Shown one piece after another: positions 37,301-49,619 of a stretch of DNA of 64,000 nt. A program made the translations under genes and the position numbers. Under the pieces are notes generated by a model. That model saw only the letters and a list, made by a program, of their open reading frames with translations, ran no database searches and was not told the origin of the DNA. Source of the stretch: Helopsaltes ochotensis (lineage: Eukaryota > Chordata > Aves > Passeriformes > Locustellidae); assembly GCA_013400155.1 (NCBI GenBank), contig VXBM01000136.1:668906-732905 (forward strand). Reading direction: 5' to 3'. The stretch's first letter is position 1. The number at the start of each line of letters is the position of its first letter.

Positions 37301-39891
37301 TTTATCATTGGGTCCTATGATTGTGTTGGCTCACAGGCAGAGTTGCACAATGTACTGAGCAGCAGTAAAGAGGTACAACCTGAGCAAAAGAAGAGCGTCT
37401 CAGCCTCCCAAAGAGGAATAAATACTTCAGTGGGGTTCCTTTGAGCCTGAGTCCTGATTGAATTATCTTAGTATTTACTTTAACAGTAAAACAAGTTGAA
37501 GGTTGAAAAAAACACCCTGCTTTCCCTGCTTTAAAGAGTAGAAAGAACCACGGAACATGAAGTGAAGTTTAAAGGAACTCCTTGAATGTTAAGGATTCCA
37601 AAAGTACTCTTTAATTGCTGCCAAAGCTAATGTGGCTGGAATTTCTATGGAAAACATCAGTGCAGTAGTCAGTACACAAATGCCTCCAGTTTGAAATAGA
37701 TTCCCCCTCCCCAAGCTTATTCACCCTGTTCTCTGTGTTTAAAAAATATGTTAAACACCATGTTTAGTGTTGCTCTTAACATTGGAACAGTCAAAGATGA
37801 TTTCTCATAGCAGTGCAAGGAGTTGCACGGTGGTAACCACTTGGTGTTGCACTGGGAACTGATTGCTCGTTCTCCCACCACCATTGTTTGCTGTAATTTT
37901 AAAGCTAAAAAGTAATCAAATTCAGTTCCATGAGCCTGCAATTAATTCACAAAGTGTCTAAAAAGAGGGCTTTCTTAGTGTTTTTCAGAGTAATTTAGCA
38001 CCCAAGTTGAACCTAGTCCGTGTCTTCATAGCATGAAATACTGATTACTATTACTTAAAGGGTGTGAAACCACATAAAGGATTACCAGAGAGTTTCTACC
38101 ACATTTAGAACACCGTAAAGCTTGATGTTTAAATAGGCACAACATTTCTGGCTTTATCAGTGTGCCATTTGGGACAAATAATGTAGTACATGATAGGAGA
38201 ATTCTCTGGTATAACAAGCTAAGGGCATGTTATTTCTAATGAGGAAAGCTTTCTTGTTGGGCTTACTAAAAACATGCACTCATGTCATCAGCTTTGCTAT
38301 CCCAAGTGCATAAGCTTATAAATATTCAAATACCCAGTTATGGGACACAGCTGCAAAGTACTTTACATTTTTTGTAATACATATTCCTTTGGCCATCCAG
38401 CTGATGAGGAAATGCGCATTGTACACAAGGCAGTCCCTTTCTAGTGTAATATAATTGTTATGAATTGAACCCTGAACAAGTACTAGTGTTTGGCAAAGTT
38501 AAATGTGAATGTGTTATGTATTGGGGAAAGGGGAAACACCAGGTTGTCATTAAAGTAATTTTTAGCAGAGCTGTTGTAGCTTTACATGCACTATTCATGT
38601 GTTCGTGTTTGGTGGCTGCGCATCAGAATGCCCACTCTTTTCCCTCTCACTTCATTTTAGAAAATAACTTTGCCTGTAATTATTTATTTTGTGTGCTGAG
38701 AAAATATTGCTACAAAAGAATTTTTTTATGGTGGAAAAAGCATTATCACCTCTCAGTAATGGCGTGATGTGAAGAATGTCACGTGTTTCGGTTGCCACTC
38801 GCACAGAGTGGTAGTTTGCATCGTGAGTTAGTAAATATTGAGGTTGGGTATGTTGTTTAAAGCAAGGAATCACCTTTCTTTAGAATAACCTCTTGCTTCA
38901 CTTCTGTACGACAACTGCTATAGGTGTGAGTTTTCGGTAGTTCCATTGTTGCTGAACACACATATTTTTTGTGTGGGATGGGTATTTTTGGTTCCAGTGG
39001 GTAATCTTGGCTCTCTGATGTGTCAATGAGGCCTTTGGTATCAAGATTAGACTTAAAGTTTTTTTGTTGATATCACATCTAATGGGATCTTGAAACGCTT
39101 AAGCAGGACAGACATATGAAAATCAACTTTTTAAAAGAGTAAGCATTGAAAATTGCAGTGAAAGTGCAGGCTAAAGCATTGGATGATCTTTTAACATTAA
39201 AAAAATCCTAACTACAAAACAAGAAAAGTTTCATAATTATTGACAGAATTCATCTAACTGTGGAGTAAGACTGACATTTGCTTCATCACTTATTGAGGAA
39301 AAATTCTTTGGAAAATGTGGGTTTACAAAGATATGTTTATTTTAATTACTATTTTAAGCAACAGTAAATCTCAGATCAGGTAGAAGGGCCTAGAAAATTC
39401 TGCTATTCCTCAAAAGAATCCTTTAGTGAATCACCTGGAAGTATAGTTCACATAAACAGCAGCTATGCTTCAAGCTTTAGAAAAAGGAGTGCAATAATAT
39501 GGAGTTCTGCTGTGCTGCTACCAGTTGGATGTTCTGATATGTTGGATGTTATGCCTTTTAGTGCATAACCAATGTTTTGGTTCTTATAATAATGTGTGTT
39601 TTAAAGTGTGCTCTAAGTCTGACCTTCATTGCCCAATGTTCCAGCGCAGAAGAGGCTCATCTGTCTCTAAACCATGCTCCTTGTGCCAGTTGCTTTAAGT
39701 TGCAATTGTTTTTAACTCTTCAACTACTGCTCTACAGAGGGGATTCTTTTGCTCAGGTGACTTTTGCTTGGTGTTGTGCAGAGTCTTGAGTTTATTCTTG
39801 ACATGTCCAAGGCATTGCTTTTACAAGGTCTCCCCTTTTCAAAAGAGCTTCGGAGTACAGTGTTGCTGAATTCTGCCAAATACCAGCTTGG

Positions 39892-39983
39892 TGGTTTGTT
39901 TGTTTTGTTTTTTCATTTTGTTTTTGTTTGGGTTTTTTTTTGGGGGGGGGGGTTGGATTTTGTTTTGTTTTTGTTTTTTTTTT
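39892..39983. repeat. T/G low-complexity tract
   Basis: Repeated GTTT and TTTTG units with an 11-base G run at 39942-39952. This produces long chance ORFs rich in K, N, P and Q on the minus strand. Confidence 0.9.
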
Positions 39984-41081
39984 AATTCATTCCATATAAT
40001 GCCCATTGGTTTCCTGAGGTATTTGATGTCTTGAAGCTCAGACCAGCTGCTACTGAGAAGGCCATGGCTTTTTAAAGAATTTTTTTCTTCCAGCAATGAA
40101 TAGCGCACTTGTGCTTTATTTGTAAAGGGAGCAGAGGAAAGGTGATAGTGAGTGAAGGGAGTTTCACAGAGCTGCAGCTCTCCTTTGGTAACTGAATTCT
40201 GCAAAGAGCTGCCTCTACACCATTTATTTATGTTGGACCCAAAACGGATAGAAACATGAATTCATGCAAAAATATAAGTCTTTGCACATAACGGTAGCTT
40301 GGTTAATGGGGTATGCGACTTCAGAGAGGTCTGGCTTATATCTTCATTTTGCAAATGTAAGTTTAGTTTGGTCTCTTTGGAGCGCTATCAAAGCTTTGGA
40401 GAGAGTTTGCACAGCGTTGGTCATGTGCTTTGGTTGGTATAAATTAAGTTCCCATTTGGGAATGCTCTAATCCTGATGCGCTGAATGATAGCCACAACTG
40501 TTCAGTGCTCGCTGGTTGGAACGGGCACAGGAAATTGGCACCGGGAGGAAGCTACTTGCCTTCAGTATGTGAAATGTATTTGCCACTTAGCTGAAAATGC
40601 TGACTTTGTTGCCTTCAGTTACGTTTATTTTGTATGTCAAATAACTCTCCTCTCCTCCTTCACAAATTTTAGAGGCAACTGTAAAATGCTGACTGAATGG
40701 GCTGTGTACATATGGCATCTGAGAGGGTTTTTATTAGCTTAAACTAGCACATGTGTTTTCATGTGAGGAGTATTAAGTGCCTGGACTGCAGGTTTAGTGT
40801 GTGACTGTTTTTGCAGCTGTGTGGAAGAGCATGATGTGTATTCCCTGGAGCAGGGCTGGGAGAGAGCTCAAGTATGTTGAGGCAAAAGCAGGTTGTGTTT
40901 ATGGGAATGTCAAACAGAAATATGGCACTTGAACGCTTATCAGTGCTGAGCCTGATACTGGTAACTGAGTGATGGTCAGCCAGGTGTGTGAAAGGATTTT
41001 GTTTCAGAACTTGATGTCTTTATACTGGAACTTTGTCCTGCCAGACCAGATGAAAATCTTTTTTCCTGTAGTGTGGTTTTT

Positions 41082-41108
41082 CCACCCCGCCGCCACCCAC
41101 CCCCCCCC
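41082..41108. repeat. C-rich tract
   Basis: CCACCCCGCCGCCACCCACC followed by more C, ending in a run of nine (41100-41108). The minus strand is G-rich and could fold as a G-quadruplex. Confidence 0.85.
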
Positions 41109-43094
41109 GGTTTTTTTTCCTGGAGGAAGTTGAAACCACTTAAAAATTTATTTCCTTTTAAACTCTTCTTGAAGAACATGTTCACTGCTCAGGCCAGAAA
41201 TCCTAGTTTTGGAGGATGAATTTTGAAAACATGCTGCTTCTAGAAGAAGAGGATGTCCTGCTTTTGATGACCTCTCACTCTTCTTACTTGTGGAAATTAC
41301 ATCACATCCCAGAAAGAGTCCCGCAAAACACAAAACCACACAGAGGAGAGCAGGAAGGCCAGAGCTGAGAATCCTGAAGCAAGACTAGCACACACGACCA
41401 TTCCAAAACTCACTTCTTGGAGGGAGGGCTGGGCCTCAGGGAGATGTTTTGACTGCTCAAGAGAGGTAAGAAGCTAGAACTTTCTCAGAAAAAATTCCTC
41501 TTCAGCATACTCTGTATCTGCTTTTGCAGGCACAGGTTGTTGCAATGGGTCATAAATAAATAGCTCATGGAATCTAGATGTGGGAGCCTCATGATGTCTC
41601 AGTGCATATCCAGCTGTACTTCCATCCACAGTGCTTCTTTTCTTGAAGCGTTCGTGTGGCTGGCGAGTAGCGGGTTTTCAAAACCACCATAACAAAAAAA
41701 AAATTATCAATGTTCCTTCTAATTCCTGTTTGAAAATGTGTTGAGGCTTCCTGGATCCTATTACAATATGGCCTCAAACAAGAAAAACAGTATCTTATGT
41801 CTGGAAACACTAGATTTCAAGTTTGCTGTTACCAAATTTTATAACAGATGACCAGAACTTGACCATTACGTCTCAAAAATGCCATCTACCCTTATATTCC
41901 CTTTTAACTGTACAAAGTGGAGCTACTGCAAGTTAAGCTAGGCAGATCACAGTCATATTCTTCCTTTTGTATGACTCTGCATGTGGATAAAAAATGCTGC
42001 ACAATATTTATTTTCTCTTAGAATGGAGTCGTGTTGTAAAGTGATAGTTGAAGCGTATAAAGGAAATATACTTCGCTGGGAGACACGGTGGCTTTTATTG
42101 CCAGTTGTAGCTGGAAAGCAACAGGCATCCAGTCTCCTCTTAAGGTCCCTCAATAAATTCCCTGTTGGCTTTGGAGCAAAGGCAAGACTTATGAGCTGCT
42201 TGGTGTAGGGCATGGTGGGTATGAAATAGCTTTTTAAAAAAGGAGTGAGAAAGGTTGTTTAATAAAAAGCATGCAACAAGACACTTGACGGGATTAGAAT
42301 GCTCAGATCAAGGAAAATAGCCACTGTGTAAATAGTGTTATTATAACAGTTCTCTGTAACACAGAAATACAGACTTGCTTGGCTTACACTGATTTCTTTT
42401 TTTTTCAATAGTCTGTAGCAGTTCCTTCTACTCGTATTAGCATATTGTATGTACTAATGAATGAGTTAGCATATTTGTGAACTGTGTTTATGTATGCTTC
42501 ATCTCAAGTGTAGGTGAATAGTTCCTTTGAATTCAGTAAGATATAAAATTAAGCATATGCTGCACTGGGTAGAAGCCAGAGCATTTTTCACTTTGAAAGA
42601 GAGGGTCATGAATGAATTCCTTCTAGAGACTTTTATGAAGCCCTGAATAAGAGGTTCATGAAATAAACAGAAAGGAGTAGGGATTTTTAATCATTTTTGC
42701 ATCAGGGTTAGCATGTTGACACTTTCTCTCTCTTGCCAAATACTTTGGGTTTGAAGTCCACTTCTTGAGCATACTTTGTGATGGAGGAGAGCTCCACATT
42801 AAAATGAGTGCTGTAAAATAAATCTGCAAGCCCAGCTTAATTCACGTCTGCAGATTCCTGGTGGCTATCGTCAGCAACCACGTTCAAAAGCTAAAGACAA
42901 CTGCATTTCGAAGAGACTTGTGCAGGGGTGACGGTGTGGAAAGTTGTTGTAAGGCAGCCGTGCTCCGAGACCCTTCCTTCACGAGCAAAGTTACACCACT
43001 GACATCTGAGGCCTTTTGGGGCTGGTGGAAAAATTCCAGCTGCCAGTGTTTGGGTTTGGCTGAGACCTCTAGTGAGGAGAGAACGAAGGAAATC

Positions 43095-43190
43095 AGCAAA
43101 AGGCTTTTTAAATACACCTAAAGGAGTTAGGTGTCTTACTCCTATTGAAATTCAATAGGACTTAGTTGCTTGGAGCCTTTGGAAAAATTT
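43095..43190. repeat. Ancient palindromic interspersed repeat
   Basis: The centre TCCTATTGAA (43140-43149), A, TTCAATAGGA (43151-43160) is a perfect 21-base palindrome. The flanks continue as an imperfect palindrome (CCTAAAGGAGTTAGGTG on the left against CTTAGTTGCTTGGAGCCTTT on the right). The phrase 'CCTATTGAAATTCAATAGGACTTAG', in pieces, resembles an old repeat common in sauropsid genomes with the theme CCATTGACTTCAATGGGACT. I cannot name the family; a non-autonomous DNA transposon is possible. Confidence 0.55.
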
Positions 43191-43663
43191 AGCCCAAAAT
43201 TGCAGGCCTGAAGTATTCTTTAATGGTCCCAGTGCTATTGTTCTGTGCTCTCAGCACCGGTTAAGGGAAAATAAAAAAAGCTTCGTCACAATCAACTGTT
43301 CTAGCTCTGTCTCCTAGTAAGCATCCCTTTTTTTCAGAGCATGAACACTAATGGAAACATTATTTCATCATAATTCAAAACATTAATAAGGGAGCTTTAA
43401 TGATGTCACGTAACTTGGGAATAATTATGGGTCTCTGAAGGTAGAAATCTAATACTGATATCGTGGTTTTGGTTTTCTGTAGCTGCTTTAATAATTCGGT
43501 GCCAAATTAACTAAATAAAGAATTTTAGCAAATGAAACCAGTCTTTTGAAAGAAAGGAACAAACAAGTTTGTTGGCTTTAAGAATATTTTTTTAAAAAAT
43601 AGCATTATTTGTTTTCCTCTGAAAAGATGTAATTTACAAGCTCTTTGGAAGTGAGGAGGTTAA

Positions 43664-43680
43664 GGGGGGGGGGAGGGGGG
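43664..43680 (+). repeat. G-run (G10-A-G6)
   Basis: Ten G, one A and six G, followed by TGTGG. This is a simple G tract with quadruplex potential on the sense strand of the intron. Confidence 0.9.
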
Positions 43681-44170
43681 TGTGGATCTCCAGTCCTAAA
43701 TAGCGTTTTTGAGACCCGCTGTTGCTCAGTAAGTGTTTATATATATGAGAAACCATTTGTCATTCCTGGTTTTTTTCTACTGTCTTTCTATTTTTGCTCT
43801 TTGTACTTCATCAAGTTGGGATTTTTACTTCATAGAGTCTTTGTATGCCATCTGATTTTGCTGTTCTATGTATCTTAGAAAGCACAGTACAGCTTTCAGG
43901 AAAAAAAAAATCCTGCCTTTCTCAATAGAACAAAGAGGGGCCTCTCTATACAAAGTGGGTGAGATTAGAAGAAACAGTTGCCTTTGCTGCTGTTAATTTG
44001 CATACCCTGCTCAGGCTATACAGAAGTGCTGTCTGAAGCATTTTGCGAGCCCTGATGTGTCAGGTGAACAGTGTGCTGAGAAGTGGGCTCCAGCTCTCTC
44101 TGAATTACCATGTAGTGTTTGGGTTTTGTGCCCTGCCCTTTCTGTCAGTGTAAACGCAACCTTATGCCGC

Positions 44171-44598
44171 AAAGATGATCAGATGATCAGATCCTTGTCC
44201 TCTCCTGTGAAGACAAGGCTAAGAGCTGGGATTGTTCACCCTGGAGAAGAGAAAGCCCTGGGGAAGACCTTACAGTACCTTCCAATACTTAAAAGGAGGC
44301 TACAAGACAGCTGGAGAGGCCTTTTTACAAGAGGGCGGGACACGGGGGAATGGCTTCAAACTGAAAGGTGCAGGTTCAGATCAGATTTTAGGAATAAATT
44401 CGTTACTGTGAGGATGGTGAGGCACTGGAACAGTTTGCCCAGAGAAGTTGTGGATTCCCCATCCCTGGAGGTGTTCAAGGCCAGGTTGGATGGGGCTTTG
44501 AGCAATCTGATCTAGTGGAAAGTTCCCTGCCCATGGCAGGGGTTTGGAACTAGGTGATTTTTAAGGTTCATTCCAAACTGTTCTAAGAGTCTGTGATT
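44171..44598 (+). mobile_element. CR1 LINE, 3' end copy (~430 bp)
   Basis: Blocks in CR1 order: AAAGATGATCAGATGATCAG, TTCACCCTGGAGAAGAGAAA, CCTTCCAATACTTAAAAGGA, GAATGGCTTCAAACTGAAAG, GTGAGGATGGTGAGGCACTG, CCCAGAGAAGTTGTGGATTC, GGTGTTCAAGGCCAGGTTGG, CATGGCAGGGGTTTGGAACT, then a diverged TCTAAGAGTCTGTGATT end. The 152-codon open frame at 44057-44515 runs through this element and its upstream flank and is not a host gene. Sense orientation to KCNQ1. Confidence 0.92.
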
Positions 44599-45692
44599 GC
44601 TATATATGAGAGACATGCTTCTGCTTTTATTTTTTTTTACCTTTGAAGAGTAGAGAGATGCTGTATCCGTTTGTTAAGATGCTTATCCTGTTTGTTGTCC
44701 AATCCAGCTGCATAGCCCCTCCTTGACTGATGACAAGTGTCCCCTTTGTCACTTTACTTTAGCCTCAGCATATCTATTGTCCTCTCTCTCGGCTCCTTCA
44801 GAGACCTGCTTGTCATAATTCTGAAAAAAGCTTGTGGCAGTGTTCTTGCTTCACTACTGCTGCCTGAGATTGTGAGGAGGTTCCACCTTACTGCTCTGTA
44901 GCAGCAAAATTCCATTGCCTTAGCTGAAAAATAGGTTTCAGTGCAAGTAGTGCCACAGGAATCTCAGAGCTGAAGTAATGGTTGTTGGCATGCAATCCCT
45001 ATATAGCTACATGAGGGATTATTTCATTGTCTAAAGAAATTTGTGGGAGCTTTATCATCCTTGAAGCCAGATTTAATAGAATTGTGGGAACAATATGATT
45101 TTATTCCTCCTATGAGGGTAATGTAATAGAACTTGTGATACGGCAGACGTGGATAAAAATTGTATTCCCAGTGGAATGTTGAGATGGAAGAAAATTCTTC
45201 AGTACAAGAAATGTGTACTTATGAGTCTTAAAGCTGTCCCCTTCGCCAATGCCTCTTGTCTTCCTGTGCCTGTCATCTCTCCTTTCTCTTAGGGCAGACA
45301 CCTCTATGGGAGATGCAATAAGCTGTATGTTGTCTTCAGTTTGGGGTATTCTATAGTCAGAATAATATAATGATGTGCTTTGCCTCCTTCCTCCTAGAAC
45401 ATGTGTTTTACCTCTCTTCCATTTGTGGAGTGCATTGAAAAAAAGTCTCAAGTCTGAGTAAAGTAATTTTTGTTTGTAATAGATATCAGATGACCTCATC
45501 TAGCCCTCCCACATCAAATGGTTGCCTGAATGGCTGTGATGCTCCATGACCAGTTACAGTTTTGAGGTCTACAGGCGGAGCCTCAGGCAATAAATTCTCT
45601 GTACACATGCATTCTCAGCCTCCAGAGATAATTTCTGTATCTGTTAAATAGCTGTTGTTTTGGTGTCATGATCCATTTTTTCTCAGTTTTTT

Positions 45693-45710
45693 GGGGGGTT
45701 TCCCCCCCCC
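45693..45710. repeat. G6-T3-C9 tract
   Basis: GGGGGGTTTCCCCCCCCC forms a potential 6-bp G:C stem with a 3-base loop. Low complexity, likely variable in length. Confidence 0.8.
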
Positions 45711-46549
45711 TAAGTTATTAATCTAATAGTTTAAAAACATCTCTTTCAGTTAAGTTTTAGGACTTTGTCATTCCTTTTGGAGTTGCTACTGTACTTTATT
45801 TCACAATGCAGGTATTGGATGCCACCCATCAGGGGACTGTAGCTCTTTCAATCCAGTGGTGATCAAGAATTAAATGAAGGGCTTTTCAAGGTGCATTTAT
45901 TAGCAAAAAACCCTGGGAACTCTGCACGGGTATATTTGTTTTTTACACAAATATACATAGGCAACTGTGTTCTTATTGATCCTGCGTATGTTCCTTCATC
46001 GGATGGTGAGAGCTGTAATGTAACCAGATGATTAAGTTATGCCATGGTCTACTTGGCTGCGGTGGGATTATGTGGATGAGAAGGCATGAAAATGGCACAA
46101 TGTGTATACCTGGGCTAAACAGGAAGGATGGCAGAAGTGAGGGTACCATGTAGAAATCAATAATTAAAGGGAAAAAAGTATTTTTTCTTAAGTGAGGCAG
46201 CCCCTGTATGCCCACAGTGTGAATGTACATGACTGTCACATCTTAGAGGGCTCTTTATGCCATGTAAGTTTTTAATCTCAATATTTTATTTCTGTTTTCA
46301 CCTTGTAGAAAGGAGATTGCTATTAAGTTACATTGGGTGGAATGGGTCCTTGCACAGTGTAGTTCTTGTGTGTATGTAATTTTAACTAAGAAAACTCCTC
46401 GACTGAGCTTTAATTCCCATGCTCACTCATGTTTTTCAGGCAGTTATTTTCTCCTAGTGTATGTAAATTTCACGTTAGGCTGGTAATCAGAAAAATGGGA
46501 ATGTTTTAGTAGCTCAGCAGAACATAATTTTCTAATGTACTTTTTTTTA

Positions 46550-47200
46550 TTTTCTGCAACTAATATAAGAGCTCACAGACAGAAATTCATCAGCCTCCCC
46601 CACCCCCAGGAGACTACTTATTAGATTTATGCAACACAAGATATTAAAAACACTTTTGTCTGTCACACAGCCACGGGCAGGGGAGGGGGAATTTGCCAGT
46701 TGCTAATGGATACCTGGCGTTTTTGTGTATGACCATGAAGAACAGCTTGTGCACTTTCACCCTCGATGTTCCCTGAATAACTTGGGTCTCATTTAGGTCA
46801 ATAAGCCTTTATCAAAACGTCAGGAGTGAAAAATGTGTCTTGGTGTAAGCCGACTGGTCGTTCCCTCCAGTCAGCGGAGTCTATAGGACAATCAATGTTC
46901 CCTAAGCTTGTCTGCATGTCACGCAAAGAGCTGGGTGACAGTAACCATTGAGTGCGTGTCTGTCGCATTGTCTTTGGGACAGCCCCCATTTGCATACTTG
47001 CCGGTGTGCCTGTTAGCCAATGAACCATGGAGGGGCTTTAGGGAACATACGCGCACAGCTCCCATGCAAATTCCCTGCGTGGGGAACACTCGCTCCTTTA
47101 AAGCACAATCCAGGCTTTCTCTTCCTACCTTCCTCCTGAAAAACTGAAGCCGTGATCCTGACAGGGCCGCGGTGCCTGGTCACGGTGCTGTTTGTGGTTC
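46550..47200. promoter_or_regulatory. Candidate regulatory element, CpG-enriched, with octamer and CCAAT motifs
   Basis: Within 46815-47190 I count roughly 15 CpGs, well above the surrounding intron. The stretch holds an exact octamer ATTTGCAT (46988-46995) and a CCAAT box (47017-47021) about 25 bases apart. The flank 46570-46760 also looks information-rich (GCCACGGGCAGGGGAGGGGG, TTGCCAGTTGCTAATGGATA). No supported exon. Inferred enhancer or cryptic promoter, 2.3 kb before exon 3. Confidence 0.35.
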
Positions 47201-49492
47201 CATTGTGCTAAAACTTGAACTTTTTCTCTGGGTTTTTCTTTGCTTACCAAGGTAACTTGTTTCCGTCTTTTGCTTTTAGTAGTTGCTTTTGGGGATATCT
47301 CAACAGTATTATCTGTGCTATCACACGTGATGTGAAGCCATATAACTTCTTCCTCAGATGAGCTATTTTCAATCAAGGACAGTTTCTGCTCCCTGTGTGG
47401 TTAGAATTGTCTTTTGTAAAGGGAATTTCCTCCATGGTACTGATAAAGGAAATGTTAGTACATACGTTAGTCCTCTGTATAAGAAAGAGCACTTGGTTAT
47501 TAGGGTTTATTGACTAGATCTGTGGAAGGGATGCAATCACCTGACCAGAGATGATTTCCTCTGGTGCTCTGTTTTCTGTGACAATTCCACAGCAGAGCTC
47601 ATAATTTTCCCATTCAATTTTGGTTCATAAGTGACATTAGACATTTCCTAAATGGAGAGTTTCATTGCATTTGAAGTTTCTGTCATAAGACACAGGCTTT
47701 CCTTAAAGCATCTGGTGCAGATGCTGTTTCTTTCAATTTATGATGTTCATTATGTCTTTAATTTATTGGAAAATATTTAATAATAGTTGAATTTGAAAGA
47801 AAAAAAAATGGTGGAGAGTTCTGGTGGATCAGAAGAAGCTCTAGAAGAGATTCTTGGCTGGGTTGAAGGGTCTGAGCTTTATGCTTATTACAGCCAATGC
47901 TCTGGATATTTCTATTATATCTTAAAAATCTACCTTGAATAGAAGTGACGATAAACAGTTGTGGTAGCTGTTCTACTGCATCTTGCATAGGCTATGAGAC
48001 GTCAAAATTAAGGGAAAGAGTCCTGGCTCATGTTCTACCAGCTTTGCTAGAAATGTCACAAAGTTGAACTTCAACAATTTCTTGCCCTGACATGGACAGG
48101 GTTTTTATGCCATCAAGATGTTTTAGAGCCACACAAATATTATAGCAAAGTCAACTGTTGCCTAACCCTTTTCCCATTATTTTTACTGTATACAGCCATA
48201 TTATTTTGCTCAGTATTCAGGGCAATGTCCTATGCATTTTTGAAGGCGATAACGATTCCCATTCATCTTGACTAAACTAGGCCTGTGTCCTGGCTATTTC
48301 AGTTAATTAAGAAAATAATCGTAGGTACCATCTTGAGTCCCATTTGCCAGTTTGTTATGCAAAACAGCAGTGAACCCTGCAGTCATGGGAGAGGGCTGGA
48401 TAGAATGTTCAACAGCATGTTGTGTTCTCTGCAGTTGCTCTTTATGTGAAATCACACTTTGAAATAAGGAGTTTATTCTCTTAGTCTGCACTAACCTGTG
48501 TAACCCTGACATCTTGAGACTGGTTTCTCAGCTGCACTCTTACTTTATGCCATGTACTGTGTTTTCAACGACAAGCCACTCTTACCATTTCAATAAGAAG
48601 ATTTTGTTATTGGCGCTGATGGAGAATGTGGCCATTTATTAATTGAGTTGGCCAATAAGGACAGATTGCAGCACCCTGATACTAGTGGAAACTATGCTGG
48701 GTATGCCATGCTTATCTAGTCTGTAGAAAACCCAAGGTTTATCTGATGTTGATGATGTTTCAAATAGGACCTAACCGTACATCTGTCCAATCAGCAAGAA
48801 TATCATGTATCTTTGACATGTGTCACCTTGGAGGCATTTCCAAAGTCATACCTTAGAATAGGTGAGTAGATTATAAGTAGCTTGGTACCAGCAGTGCTGC
48901 AGGACTAGATCTCTTTCTGCTGAAGTCCCTAAATGCTGACAAGAGGATGGGAAAAGGTGTGTTAGAGAGCTCACTTTATATTCAGTGTATCTGGAGATTG
49001 ACATATTGGTGATGGATACTAGTAATGTTTTTTTCAATCCATGTAGCTTAAAGGAAGACTGAAAAAGTATAAATAAGGGGGAAGTTAAGCTGATCTGGTA
49101 AATGGTGCATGAAGTACACCTCTTCCTGAAATGAAATAAGCTAGCAAAATTCTCATCTTCTAAATACAGATTCTGCTTATTTTCTTTGGCTCAGTTAAGA
49201 GACCTTTTCTTTGAATTAGACCAAGTGAATTGCACAAAGTGGTTTTCAGTTTTTGTATGTGTAGACAAGCCAAACTGCATGCAATCAAACTATTTCAATT
49301 TGCTCCTAATATTTTCTTTCTCTACTCTTACACGTTTTTCTATTTTACTTCAGATCATTTTTGGTATAGCTGATGTATTTGTCACCTTCCTAATTTTACA
49401 TTTTATTTATTGCTTTCTAATACATTCTGAAAAGAGATGAAAGACATCTATACAGTAGAGAATTAACCTATTTCCCTGCGTGTTTCTTTTAG

Positions 49493-49619
49493 GAAATTGT
49501 ATTAGTGGTATTCTTTGGAACAGAATATGTGGTTCGGCTGTGGTCCGCAGGATGCCGTAGCAAATACGTTGGAATATGGGGAAGGCTTCGTTTTGCTAGG
49601 AAACCTATTTCAATCATCG
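49493..49619 (+). CDS. KCNQ1: KCNQ1 exon 3: S2 and S2-S3 linker
   Basis: The 127-bp exon lies between acceptor TTTCTTTTAG and donor GTGAGT. It reads EIVLVVFFGTEYVVRLWSAG then CRSKYVGIWGRLRFARKPIS and II, residues 160-201, and leaves the first base of codon 202. It covers S2 and the cytoplasmic S2-S3 loop. The gating-charge transfer centre residues E160, F167 and E170 are present. R174 and the basic loop (R181, K183, R190, R192, R195, K196), which includes sites of long-QT mutations in people, are intact. L187 is I here, the only difference I can recall from human. Length and phase equal human exon 3. Confidence 0.97.

Larger units (their letters stand above)
11712..49492 (+). other. KCNQ1: Intron 2 (37,781 bp)
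   Basis: This is the long intron between exon 2 (donor GTATGT) and exon 3 (acceptor CTTTTAG). It contains no supported exon on either strand. Contents, listed separately, are poly-T tracts of 53 and 39 bases, two CR1 tails, one solo LTR, a possible retroposed 3' end, an ancient palindromic repeat, simple repeats, several hairpins, candidate CTCF motifs and two CpG-enriched patches that look like regulatory elements. The stretches between these are ordinary AT-rich intron with nothing I can name. Confidence 0.9.

Noticed and set aside
44057..44515. 152-codon ORF on the + strand
   Set aside because: Most of it (from about 44171) is the CR1 LINE 3' region read in one frame; the upstream part is ordinary intron.
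45110..45499. 129-codon ORF on the minus strand in intron 2
   Set aside because: No family resemblance and no supporting signals; chance frame.
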